Shown piece after piece: positions 49,576-57,785 of a stretch of 64,000 nt of DNA. The stretch comes from Flavisphingomonas formosensis (GTDB lineage Bacteria > Pseudomonadota > Alphaproteobacteria > Sphingomonadales > Sphingomonadaceae). Where the stretch lies: positions 1-64,000 of the forward strand of contig NZ_WRPK01000009.1 in assembly GCF_009755815.1 (NCBI RefSeq). The letters are read 5' to 3'. The translations under genes and the position numbers were made by a program. Position 1 is the first letter of the stretch. Each line of letters begins with the position of its first letter. The notes below the pieces were generated by a model. It was not told the DNA's origin and searched no databases. It was given only the letters and a program-made list of their open reading frames with translations.

Positions 49576-51552
49576 TCAGATTGTCGCGCCCGCAATATGC
49601 CCTTCCCGGATCGCGGTTTCGAGGAAGCGCGGCGAGTTGGCGTCGCCGACGACCCTGATGTCGCTGTTGCGCTCCGACAGTGCATCGAAGATCTGGCGGT
49701 TGCTGCGGTTGGCGGTAACGATCACCACCGTGTCGGCCTCCAGTCGCTCGATGTCGGTCGTCTCGTCGGTCAGCACCACGGGGCCGATCACGACATGGCC
49801 CGGCTCGATCGCGATCGGGCGCATGCGGGTAATCTGGCGGAACGGCTTGCCGGCCATACGTGTCAGAAACGGCTCGACCATCAGCGCGCCCTGGATCAGC
49901 TGGCCGAACATCCGCTGGCGGGTGACATAGGTGACGGAAAGGCCTTTCTGGATCAGATGCTCGGCCGCAGCCATGCCCTCATAATGGCCGACATCGTCGA
50001 TCACCGCTGCGGAGCGCCCAAGATCCTCCGGCGGATACATGAACAGCTCCAGCGGTGAGATCACGCCCTTGCGATCGATGTTCTTGACGGGTTGGCCAGG
50101 ATGCGAACCGATCACGCCATCCATCCGCGGCAGCGATCCCGTCGCCACGATCACCGCGTCGGCGCCAGTATCGATCACGTCATTCTCGTCCATATAGCTC
50201 GACAGGCGAACCTCGACGCCGAGGCGATAGACCTCCTCCTCGAGCCAGGTGAGGATATCGCCCATCTGGTGCCGGGTCGGCGCCCTCGCCGCAGCGCGCA
50301 GCGTGCCTCCGAGATGCGAATCCGCCTCGGCGAGGATCACCTTGTGCCCGCGCAGCGCGGCCACGCGCGCCGCCTCCAGCCCGGCGGGGCCGCCGCCGAC
50401 GACGAGCACGGTCTTCGGCTCGGCGGCAGGAACCAGCCGGTGATCGCCCAATGTCTGCTCGTTGCCTGCGCCGACATTGACGGTGCATTGCAGGCCGGAT
50501 TGCCAGAGATAGACGACATTGGCGACGCATGCCTGGTTGCAGGCGATGCAGGGGCGCACGCGGTCCGCCTTGCCGGCAAGGCTCTTGTTGACCAGATCCG
50601 GGTCGGCGATCATCGCACGTACCAGTCCGACCATGTCGGCATCGCCGTCGCGGATCAGCTGATCGCACTCCTCCAGCGTGCGATAGCGGCCGACGACCAT
50701 CGTCGGCAGCTTGACCGCGCGGGTGATCGGCACGCTCGTCGGCATCTCATAGCCCATCGGCTCATGCATGCCGCCGACCATCTTGGTGTAGCTGTTGTAG
50801 TTGCCGATCGAGACGTTGACATAGTCGATCAGCCCGCGTGCCTCCAGCAATTGGGCGATACGGATATTGTCGTCGACATCGTTACCGCCGACAGTGAGAT
50901 CGGGCGCGACGCGCACGCCGACGACGAAGTCGGCCGAGACGGCGCTGCGGATCGCGGCGAGCAGTTCCAGGATGAAGCGGGCGCGGTTGTCGAACGGGCC
51001 GCCATACTCATCCTCGCGCCTGTTGGTGTTGGCCGAGAGGAATTGCGAGGGCAGGTAGCCATGCGCGCAGTGGACGTCCACGCCATCGAGGCCATAGCGC
51101 TCCATGCGCACGGCGCAGTCCACATAGGCGCCGATGATCGTGTCGATCATCGTCTTGGTCATCGCGACCGGCACGATGCCGGTCTCGACGCCGGGGTTGT
51201 CGGAGGGTGCCCAGGGCGGCGAGCCGTCCGCCGGCACGATGTGCTGGCCGGCATGCCAGAGCTGCTGGAAGATCCGCATGCCGTGCGGTGCGCAGCGATC
51301 GACCAGCTCGCGCATGCCGCCCTCGATCGCAGGATCAAAGATGTTGAGGCAGAATGCGGAGGTCGGGTGGACCGAGCCTACCTCCAGGATCGACAGCGCC
51401 GCGCCGCCGCGCGCCCGTGCCTCATGATAGGCGATCAGCCGTTCGTTCATCGTCCCCTGGCCGAGCACGGTGCCGTGCGCCGGGCGGAAGATGCGGTTCT
51501 TGAGCTCGATCGCGCCGATCCGGATCGGCTTGTCGACATGCGTATAGGCCAC
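49576..51552 (-). CDS. FMN/FAD/4Fe-4S ene-reductase (2,4-dienoyl-CoA reductase/BaiCD type)
   Basis: 658-residue reductase. An Old Yellow Enzyme barrel (residues 1-330) has the catalytic HCAHGYLPSQFL (His161, His164). A 4Fe-4S motif follows at Cys335, Cys338, Cys342 and Cys356, then an FAD/NAD module starting KTVLVVGGGPAGLEAARVAA. This is the layout of trimethylamine dehydrogenase, FadH and the bile-acid enzymes BaiCD/BaiH. It should reduce a dienoyl-CoA or enone with NAD(P)H. Start is GTG 51552 with AGGAGAG. Part of the operon 52348-46917. Confidence 0.9.
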   Translation of the reverse strand: MAYTHVDKPIRIGAIELKNRIFRPAHGTVLGQGTMNERLIAYHEARARGGAALSILEVGSVHPTSAFCLNIFDPAIEGGMRELVDRCAPHGMRIFQQLWHAGQHIVPADGSPPWAPSDNPGVETGIVPVAMTKTMIDTIIGAYVDCAVRMERYGLDGVDVHCAHGYLPSQFLSANTNRREDEYGGPFDNRARFILELLAAIRSAVSADFVVGVRVAPDLTVGGNDVDDNIRIAQLLEARGLIDYVNVSIGNYNSYTKMVGGMHEPMGYEMPTSVPITRAVKLPTMVVGRYRTLEECDQLIRDGDADMVGLVRAMIADPDLVNKSLAGKADRVRPCIACNQACVANVVYLWQSGLQCTVNVGAGNEQTLGDHRLVPAAEPKTVLVVGGGPAGLEAARVAALRGHKVILAEADSHLGGTLRAAARAPTRHQMGDILTWLEEEVYRLGVEVRLSSYMDENDVIDTGADAVIVATGSLPRMDGVIGSHPGQPVKNIDRKGVISPLELFMYPPEDLGRSAAVIDDVGHYEGMAAAEHLIQKGLSVTYVTRQRMFGQLIQGALMVEPFLTRMAGKPFRQITRMRPIAIEPGHVVIGPVVLTDETTDIERLEADTVVIVTANRSNRQIFDALSERNSDIRVVGDANSPRFLETAIREGHIAGATI

Positions 51553-51577
51553 GGTCTCTCCTGCCCGTAGGGGCCGC

Positions 51578-52348
51578 TCAGCGTTGGCGCAGGCGGGCCA
51601 CAGTTTCCGCGAGATCGGGATGGGCCATCGACTGCATCTCGAGGGCGATGCCCAGTTCGAAAGCTTCGCCCATGCGCGCGCGCGTCATCGTCGCAAAGGC
51701 GCGCTTGGTGCCGTTCACGCCTTCCGCCGGAAGCGCCTTGATCCGCCCGGCTATGGCGCGTGCCGCGGGAAGGACATCTTCAGGCGTCTCGGCCAGCTCG
51801 GTAACGAGGCCAAACGCATAGGCCTGCTCACCGGTGATGATGTCGCCGGTCAGCAGATAGCGTTTGGCCCGGTTGAGTCCGATCGATTGCGCCCAGGCGA
51901 TCACGCCGCCGTCTCCCGCCACGAGGCCGACCGCGACATGGGTGTCGGCAATCTTCGCGCCGCGCCAGGCGACGACGATGTCGGCCATGCTGGCGATCGT
52001 CGCGCCGAGCCCGATCGCGGCGCCCTGCACCGCGGAGATCACTGGCAACGGCAGGTCGATCAGGCCGTTGAGCACATTGCGCGCATCGCGCATCATCTGG
52101 TCGCGGATGCTGGCGGAGCGATGCGCGTCCAGCATCTCGTCGAAATCGCCACCGGCCGAGAAGGCACGACCGTCCGCCGCCACGATCAGCACGCGGACGC
52201 CCTCGGTCGCGGCGATCCGGCGGAGCGCAGCGACGAACTCGACATGCGCGACCGCGTCGAAGCGGTTGAGCAACTCCGGCCGGGCCAGATGGATTTCGGC
52301 AATCCCCTCATCGATGGTGAGCCGAAGCGTGGTGAAGTCGGCGATGAT
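51578..52348 (-). CDS. Enoyl-CoA hydratase/isomerase
   Basis: 256-residue crotonase-fold enzyme. ADGRAFSAGGDFDEMLDAHR and VQGAAIGLGATIASMADIVV form the oxyanion hole; VGLVAGDGGVIAWAQSIG occupies the catalytic loop, with Asp-Gly in place of the usual Glu pair. The start is unclear: no ATG, GTG or TTG lies in frame near the N terminus, but GAGGAG stands 7 bases before an ATC at 52348, which I give as the start. An ATG 78 bases further upstream would add non-homologous sequence. First gene of the operon. Confidence 0.82.
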   Translation of the reverse strand: MIADFTTLRLTIDEGIAEIHLARPELLNRFDAVAHVEFVAALRRIAATEGVRVLIVAADGRAFSAGGDFDEMLDAHRSASIRDQMMRDARNVLNGLIDLPLPVISAVQGAAIGLGATIASMADIVVAWRGAKIADTHVAVGLVAGDGGVIAWAQSIGLNRAKRYLLTGDIITGEQAYAFGLVTELAETPEDVLPAARAIAGRIKALPAEGVNGTKRAFATMTRARMGEAFELGIALEMQSMAHPDLAETVARLRQR

Positions 52349-52516
52349 GACTGTTCTCCTCGGTCGTGCCTCTGGCGATACCTTGCGGGGCCAGCGCCGG
52401 CTTTGTCTGGTCTCGCACTGGCTCATGCGCCGCCGCGCAGAGCGTCGGAGCCGCTGGAATGCGGTGCGCGGCCACGCCAAATCCGGTGAACCGATCGACG
52501 GAGAGAAGGAGAGGTT

Positions 52517-53287
52517 ATGTCTGCGCTGGCGGGCAAGATCGCGCTGATTACGGGCGCGACGCGCGGCATGGGGCGGGCGATCGCGCTGCGCTTCGCACGT
52601 GAAGGCGCACGGGTCGCGGTCGCGGCGCGGCGGATTGCGGCGGCGGAAGCGCTGGCTGGCGAGATCGGCGATGCCGCGCTCGCGCTCACGCTGGAGGTGA
52701 CCGATACTGCTGCATGGGACGCGGCGGTCGCCGCTGTCGACGCGCGCTGGGGACAGCTCGACATCCTCGTCAACTGCGCTGGCATCACCGAGCAGGGGAC
52801 GACCGAGGAGACGTCGCTCGAATCCTGGCGTCGACTATTTGCGGTCAATCTCGACGGGCCGTTCCACGGCTGCCGCGCGGCGCTGCCGCTCATGAAGCGG
52901 AGCGGGCAGCCGGGCAGCATCGTCAATGTCTCCTCGGTGTTCGCCCAGCGCCCGATGCCGGGCTTCGCCGGCTATTCGACGTCGAAGGCGGCGCTGACCA
53001 GCTTCACCAAGGTGCTCGCCCTCGAATGCGCTGCGGCGGGCTTGCCGATCCGTGTGAACAGCCTTCATCCCGGTGGCACCGAGACGGAGATGCTCGAGCA
53101 GGCGCTGGCGGACACAGGCCTGCCGCGCGAGGAAGCCTATGCGCATTTTTCCGCGATTCATCCGATGGGACGGATGGGCAAGGTGGAGGAGGTGGCCGAG
53201 GCCTGCCTGTGGCTGGCGTCCGATGCGTCGAGCTTCACGACTGGGCAGGAGCTCAATGTGGACGGGGCGAGCGCGATCCGGCCGTGA
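52517..53287 (+). CDS. Short-chain dehydrogenase, hydroxysteroid dehydrogenase-like
   Basis: 256-residue classical SDR with all motifs: ALITGATRGMGRAIALRFAR, LVNCAGITEQG (NCAG for NNAG), IVNVSSVFAQRPMPGFAGYS with the catalytic Ser, and YSTSKAALTSF (Tyr-x-x-x-Lys). The C terminus is SFTTGQELNVDGASAI. It resembles 3-beta/7-alpha/20-beta hydroxysteroid dehydrogenases of the FabG group, but substrate cannot be told from motifs. AGAAGGAGAGG precedes the ATG. It is the only plus-strand gene between two minus-strand operons. Confidence 0.88.
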   Translation: MSALAGKIALITGATRGMGRAIALRFAREGARVAVAARRIAAAEALAGEIGDAALALTLEVTDTAAWDAAVAAVDARWGQLDILVNCAGITEQGTTEETSLESWRRLFAVNLDGPFHGCRAALPLMKRSGQPGSIVNVSSVFAQRPMPGFAGYSTSKAALTSFTKVLALECAAAGLPIRVNSLHPGGTETEMLEQALADTGLPREEAYAHFSAIHPMGRMGKVEEVAEACLWLASDASSFTTGQELNVDGASAIRP

Positions 53288-53353
53288 GGGGGAAGGGGTA
53301 ATTGGACGATGTGCTAAGCTCGGAGCCTTTTTCCATCATACTGGCAAAAGTCA

Positions 53354-53425
53354 GGATCCATTAGCCGCAGCGCGGCGCTTCATTGGCAACGCGGCGGCAA
53401 ATGGATCCCGGATCAAGTCCGGGAT
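53354..53425. repeat. Nested inverted repeats between convergent genes
   Basis: GGATCCATTAGCCGC (53354-53368) and GCGGCAAATGGATCC (53394-53408) pair at 14 of 15 positions. ATCCCGGA-TCAAG-TCCGGGAT (53405-53425) forms a second stem overlapping the first. They lie between the ends of the SDR and KstD-like genes and probably act as a two-way terminator. Confidence 0.6.
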
Positions 53426-53461
53426 GACGAAAGAAGAAGAGCGCAAGCGAGTGAAGTGCCG

Positions 53462-55192
53462 TCACTCCGCAGCAGCGGCCTGATTATGCATATAGCCCCC
53501 AAGCGACGCAGCCCGCGCCTGCTCGGCAATGTCGTTCGCCGCAATGAAACCGAACACCATCGCCGGCCCGATCGTGCCGCCCGCACCGGGATAGCAGTTG
53601 CCGAACGGCGATCCCGACGCATTGCCTGCGGCATAAAGGCCCGGGATCGGCTGCCCCTCCCGATCGAGCACGCGGGCGCGGGCGTCCGCCTTGAGGCCGC
53701 CCTTGGTGCCGAGGTCGCCGAGATTGACCGGGATGGCGTAGAAGGGCGCCTTGCCGATCGTGCCCAGGCAGGGATTGGGTATGAGCGTGGGATCGCCGAA
53801 ATTGCGATCATAGGCGGTGTCGCCGCGGCCGAATTCGGGATCCTTGCCGGTGCGGGCATAGTCGTTCATTCGCGCGACCACCTGCTTCAGTTTCTCGCCG
53901 TCGAGCGCGATCTTGTCGGCCAGCGCGTCGAGCGTGTCGGCCTTGAAGATATAATGATCCCACCAGTCGGGTGGAATGCTGCGATCGGGCATGATCGCGT
54001 CGGGCATGATCCCGCCCGCGGGGAATTTGTAGCGGAAGGTGGCATCGAAAATCAGCCAGCAGGGCGTGTTCGCACCCGTGGCGACTTGATCGCGCAGCAT
54101 CGCATCGCCGAACCGGTCATAGCCGCACGCCTCGTTCACGAACCGCTCGGTGTTGCGGTTGACGCAGACGCTGTGCGGGCGGCCGACGTCGAACACCGCC
54201 TGGTGAATCTCCTCGAAATTGGAGACGCCCTTGATCGGCGTCGGCATGGTCGGCACCCACCAGCCGGTCTCGGTGAATTCGGTGTCGGCACCGATGGCGA
54301 GCCCGGCCTCAAGCAGCTTGCCGTCGTTTGCGTCCTCGGGCGTGCTGCTCCAGCGGATGCTGCCGGGCACGGTGAAGAAGCGGTCGCGCAGCGACTGGTT
54401 CCATTCGAAGCCGCCGGCGCAGACGATCACGCCCTGGCGCGCCTGGATAGTGGCGACATTGCCGTAGCGGCGGGTGCGCACGCCGGTGACGCGACCGCCC
54501 TCGACAACCAGTTCCTCGACCGCAGTGCCGAGCCGCACCTCGACGCCCTTTTCGATCAGGCGCTGGCGCAGAGGGCCGATCAGCGCGCCGCCGAGACTCA
54601 TCAGCCGATCGCGCCGGGTGAGACGGCGCGTGCCGAAGTCGGTCCAGTAGCGGCCGGTGACCTTGGCGAGGGTCAGTAGCCAGCCTTTGGCGCGAGATGC
54701 GATCGTGTTGGTTTCGACGAAGTCCATCGTGTAGCGGTTCAACAGCTTGAACCGGGTGAACTGCTCGCGCATCGTGGTGAAATGGTCGCCGAGCTTGCGG
54801 CCGTCATAGATAGGAAAGACGATCGAGCGGTCGGCCCGCGCGCCGGGCGCTTCCGCGAAATAATCGGGCCAGGGCATCACCACCGGCTCCATGCTGATGC
54901 TCTTCAGGAACGCGACCAGCTCCGATCCGGTGTCGACGAACGCTTCGACGCGGTCGCGTCGGATCGGGCCGCTCGTGACGGCATCGAGATAGCGGAAGGT
55001 TTCCTCCTTGCTGTCATCGGTCCCGAGACGATGATTGGGCACCCAGATCACCCCACCCGAGGTAGCGGAAGTGCCCCCATATTTATGCGCCTTCTCGATT
55101 ACGAGCACGCTCAGACCAAGCTCGCGCGCGCGGACTGCGGCCGTCATGCCAGCCGCGCCCGATCCGGCTACGATGACGTCGTAAATCTCCAT
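53462..55192 (-). CDS. FAD-dependent 3-ketosteroid dehydrogenase-like protein
   Basis: 576-residue flavoprotein of the fumarate reductase/KstD family. The FAD-binding start is DVIVAGSGAAGMTAAVRARE, followed by KYGGTSATSGGVIWVPNH. The C-terminal APFYAIPVNLGDLGTKGGLK and AAGNASGSPFGNCYPGAGGTIGPAM match the active-site and FAD-closing regions of 3-ketosteroid delta-1-dehydrogenases. Such enzymes insert a double bond beside a ring ketone. ATG 55192 overlaps no neighbour. The KstD-type motif is the best single hint at an alicyclic ketone substrate, but delta-4 or other ring specificities are possible. Confidence 0.85.
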   Translation of the reverse strand: MEIYDVIVAGSGAAGMTAAVRARELGLSVLVIEKAHKYGGTSATSGGVIWVPNHRLGTDDSKEETFRYLDAVTSGPIRRDRVEAFVDTGSELVAFLKSISMEPVVMPWPDYFAEAPGARADRSIVFPIYDGRKLGDHFTTMREQFTRFKLLNRYTMDFVETNTIASRAKGWLLTLAKVTGRYWTDFGTRRLTRRDRLMSLGGALIGPLRQRLIEKGVEVRLGTAVEELVVEGGRVTGVRTRRYGNVATIQARQGVIVCAGGFEWNQSLRDRFFTVPGSIRWSSTPEDANDGKLLEAGLAIGADTEFTETGWWVPTMPTPIKGVSNFEEIHQAVFDVGRPHSVCVNRNTERFVNEACGYDRFGDAMLRDQVATGANTPCWLIFDATFRYKFPAGGIMPDAIMPDRSIPPDWWDHYIFKADTLDALADKIALDGEKLKQVVARMNDYARTGKDPEFGRGDTAYDRNFGDPTLIPNPCLGTIGKAPFYAIPVNLGDLGTKGGLKADARARVLDREGQPIPGLYAAGNASGSPFGNCYPGAGGTIGPAMVFGFIAANDIAEQARAASLGGYMHNQAAAAE

Positions 55193-55337
55193 AAACCTCT
55201 CCTGGCCTGTTGCGGGCGAGACTAACGAGACGCGCCCGGAAGCGCGACGGGAGTGCGGCTGGCGACGCGCGTGGTTGCGGGTGGGGGCAAGAATGATTTC
55301 TAAAGCTTCCCCCGCTTACGGGAGAGGCTCTGGAAAT

Positions 55338-56099
55338 TTATACCGGCAGCTCATCCATACGCGCCGCGCGCGTCAGATGCATGCCGCCGCTCACTGGTAG
55401 GTTCACTCCGCTGACATAGCGCGCCTGCTCCAGAGCGAGCACGGCTTCGGCAAAATCCTCCGGCAGGCCGACGCGGCCGAGCGGAACCTCGCGCGCCATG
55501 ATTGCCTCGGCGGCCGGATTGGCGAAGAGCGGGGCGGCGAGCTCGGTCTTGATCGGACCGGGAAGGATCGAGTTCACCCGGATGCCGCGCGGGCCATATT
55601 CGAGCGCGGCGAAGCGGACCAGGCAATCGGTCGCCGCCTTGGCGCAGGCATAAGGGAAGAAAGGCAGGATCGGCTGCATCGCAGCGGAGGAGGAGATCAG
55701 CGCGATCAGCCCGCCGTCGCGCATCGCCGCCGCCATCTCGCGCACGAAGCTGACCTGGCCGAGATAGTTCACGGAGAGTGCGCGCTCGACCGATGCCTGC
55801 GGCGTTTCGCCGATCAGGCCCATGATCGGCAGGGCGGCGGAGTTCACCGCGATGTCGATTGGGCCGAAGCGATCCCGCGCCTCCTGCGCCAGCGCCGCGA
55901 CCTGCTCGGGCACGCCGGCGTCGCAGACCACGGCATGGCCGTCGATTCGCTGCGCCAGCGTTTCCAGCGGACCGCGCCGCCGGGCGGCGACGACGACATG
56001 CGCGCCTTCGGCGGCAAGCGTCTCGGCGATCGTCCAGCCGGTGCCGCCCGCGGCCGACGCGCCGAGCACCACCGCGACCTTGCCCTCCAGCCGCGCCAT
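55338..56099 (-). CDS. Short-chain dehydrogenase with GASxxxGTGW motif
   Basis: 253-residue SDR and paralogue of the one at 48774. The cofactor loop is VVLGASAAGGTGWTIAETLA. Others are DIAVNSAALPIMG, LIALISSSAAMQPILPFFPY with the Ser, YACAKAATDCLVRF (Tyr-x-x-x-Lys) and GIRVNSILPGPIKTEL. It starts 4 bases after the SnoaL-like gene, in one operon with the luciferase-like gene. The KstD-like gene follows 145 bases later. Confidence 0.86.
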   Translation of the reverse strand: MARLEGKVAVVLGASAAGGTGWTIAETLAAEGAHVVVAARRRGPLETLAQRIDGHAVVCDAGVPEQVAALAQEARDRFGPIDIAVNSAALPIMGLIGETPQASVERALSVNYLGQVSFVREMAAAMRDGGLIALISSSAAMQPILPFFPYACAKAATDCLVRFAALEYGPRGIRVNSILPGPIKTELAAPLFANPAAEAIMAREVPLGRVGLPEDFAEAVLALEQARYVSGVNLPVSGGMHLTRAARMDELPV

Positions 56100-56103
56100 T
56101 GCC

Positions 56104-56619
56104 TCAGCCCTCGATAGCGGAGAGGAAGGCGACCGTACCCCGATCGCCCTCGCGGCGTAGCGCGGTGGACTCCAGCTCGAACTTCACGCCCGGCACCGTC
56201 TCGTTGACCAGCGGATTGCCGCCCCACCAGACGATGCGGCACACCCGCTTGCCGATCCGCCAGCCTTGCGCGGTACGGACCAGCCCATCGTCATACCAGC
56301 CCTGGCCTTCCCAGAAACTGCCGCCGTCGAGGCCGCGCCGGATCAGCCGCCAGGTCGCATAGGTGAGCGCGTTGGCGCGATCGCCGTCGACATGAACGAG
56401 ATGGCTCATCATCGCATGCTGGGTGGCGTCGAACGGGTCATGATAGACGGCGAAGTCCGACTTGAACGTCGCGAGATCGCGCCAATGCGCCGACGGGCTG
56501 TAATCCGCGTCGATATCGTCGGTGAAGATACGGTCGAACAGCGCCCAGCGCTGCGTGTCTACCGCGAAGCCATAGAGATTGACGACTTGCTTGATCGCTT
56601 CGATGTCGGTTTCGGCCAT
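56104..56619 (-). CDS. SnoaL-like NTF2-fold protein
   Basis: 171-residue NTF2-fold protein (DIEAIKQVVNLYGFAVDTQR, then WALFDRIFTDDIDADYSPSA, HLVHVDGDRANALTYATWRL and GWRIGKRVCRIVWWGGNP). The arrangement AVDTQRW and HMMSHL-type loop matches SnoaL_4 proteins found in aromatic and steroid catabolic clusters, which include dehydratases and isomerases. ATG 56619 is chosen over an upstream start. Its neighbours are the SDR 4 bases after and the luciferase-like gene 30 bases before. Confidence 0.82.
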   Translation of the reverse strand: MAETDIEAIKQVVNLYGFAVDTQRWALFDRIFTDDIDADYSPSAHWRDLATFKSDFAVYHDPFDATQHAMMSHLVHVDGDRANALTYATWRLIRRGLDGGSFWEGQGWYDDGLVRTAQGWRIGKRVCRIVWWGGNPLVNETVPGVKFELESTALRREGDRGTVAFLSAIEG

Positions 56620-56649
56620 GTCCGCTTCCCTCCTGTGTGCCTTCACCCT

Positions 56650-57546
56650 TCACCAGGTCGCGACCGCTTCGACGAAACGTTCGCCGAAAGCGGCGATGCC
56701 GTTTGCGAGCCCTGCTTCGTCGAGCGGCAGCTCGCCGGCGGTGACGAGATTGAATTCGGTGACGCCTGCGTCGCGATAGCGCTTCAAATCGTCGATGTCG
56801 GTGGAACTGAAGATGCCGCAGACGATGCGCAGCGCCTCGGGATCGCGGCCTTCATCGCGGGTGAGCGCCTTCAGCTTCGCGATCCGCGCCGGCGCCTCCT
56901 CGACCGGCAGCTTGAATGCGATCCAGCCGTCGCCCGAGCGCGCGACGCGCCTGAGCGCGGGATCGCTCTCTCCGCCGATCAGGATCGGCAGGTCGTTGCC
57001 GCGCACCGGCTTGGGATAGAGATAGGCGTCGTCGAACGACACGGTCTCGCCGGCGAAACGGGCGGGTGCGTCGCGCCACAGGCTGCGCAGCGCCGCGATA
57101 TGCTCGTCCATGCGCTTGCCGCGATGGGGCCAGTCCGCCCCGACCGCGTCATATTCCTCCTTGCACCAGCCGATGCCGGCCCCGAGCACGACGCGCCCGC
57201 CGCTGAACGCATCGAGCGTCGCGATTTCCTTGGCGAGCACGACGGGATTGCGCTGCGGCAGGATCAGAATGCCGCTGCCGACCTCGATCCGGCTGGTCGC
57301 CGCGGCCGCCCAGGCCATCGCCATCAGCGGATCGACGATCGGCACCCGCGGATCGGGAATCGGCACGTCGGTGCCGTAATCGCCGACATAGGGATAGCGC
57401 GATTCCGGATAGCGGCCGAACAGCAAGACATGCTCGCCGATCCAGAAGGTCGAGAAGCCGGCGCGCTCCGCGGCCTGCGCCGAGCGGCGGACGATAAGGC
57501 CGCTCGCAGCCTCGCCGACCCCCGCGCAGCAAATCCCGACCTTCAT
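56650..57546 (-). CDS. Luciferase-like (LLM) F420/FMN-dependent oxidoreductase
   Basis: 298-residue TIM-barrel enzyme of the bacterial luciferase superfamily. Marks are AAERAGFSTFWIGEHVLLFG, then VDPLMAMAWAAAATSRIEVG, LPQRNPVVLAKEIATLDAFS and GGRVVLGAGIGWCKEEYDAV. The group (TIGR03619 type) is usually predicted to be F420-dependent in actinobacteria; here FMN is more likely, which is inference. It may oxygenate or reduce a ring ketone. ATG 57546 has GGAGAGAGG. First gene of the minus-strand operon ending at 55338. Confidence 0.85.
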   Translation of the reverse strand: MKVGICCAGVGEAASGLIVRRSAQAAERAGFSTFWIGEHVLLFGRYPESRYPYVGDYGTDVPIPDPRVPIVDPLMAMAWAAAATSRIEVGSGILILPQRNPVVLAKEIATLDAFSGGRVVLGAGIGWCKEEYDAVGADWPHRGKRMDEHIAALRSLWRDAPARFAGETVSFDDAYLYPKPVRGNDLPILIGGESDPALRRVARSGDGWIAFKLPVEEAPARIAKLKALTRDEGRDPEALRIVCGIFSSTDIDDLKRYRDAGVTEFNLVTAGELPLDEAGLANGIAAFGERFVEAVATW

Positions 57547-57785
57547 GCCTCTCTCCATCCGCTTCGTTTGACGGACGGCTATCGGGCGCGGGGCAGGAGC
57601 AAAAGCGCTGCCCGCCGGAGTTCGCCCAGCATCAAGCGGCGCTTCCGGAGCGAGCAAGCGGGACGCGCCCGGCGGCTGCGCTTTGCCTCTGGCCGAACCC
57701 GATGTTGCCCGGCGCGCGTCCAGCGCTGGCCCGCGCCGCCGCCGTGCCGCATCGGGGGGAGACGATTGGGTGGAGGGGTTGGAAA

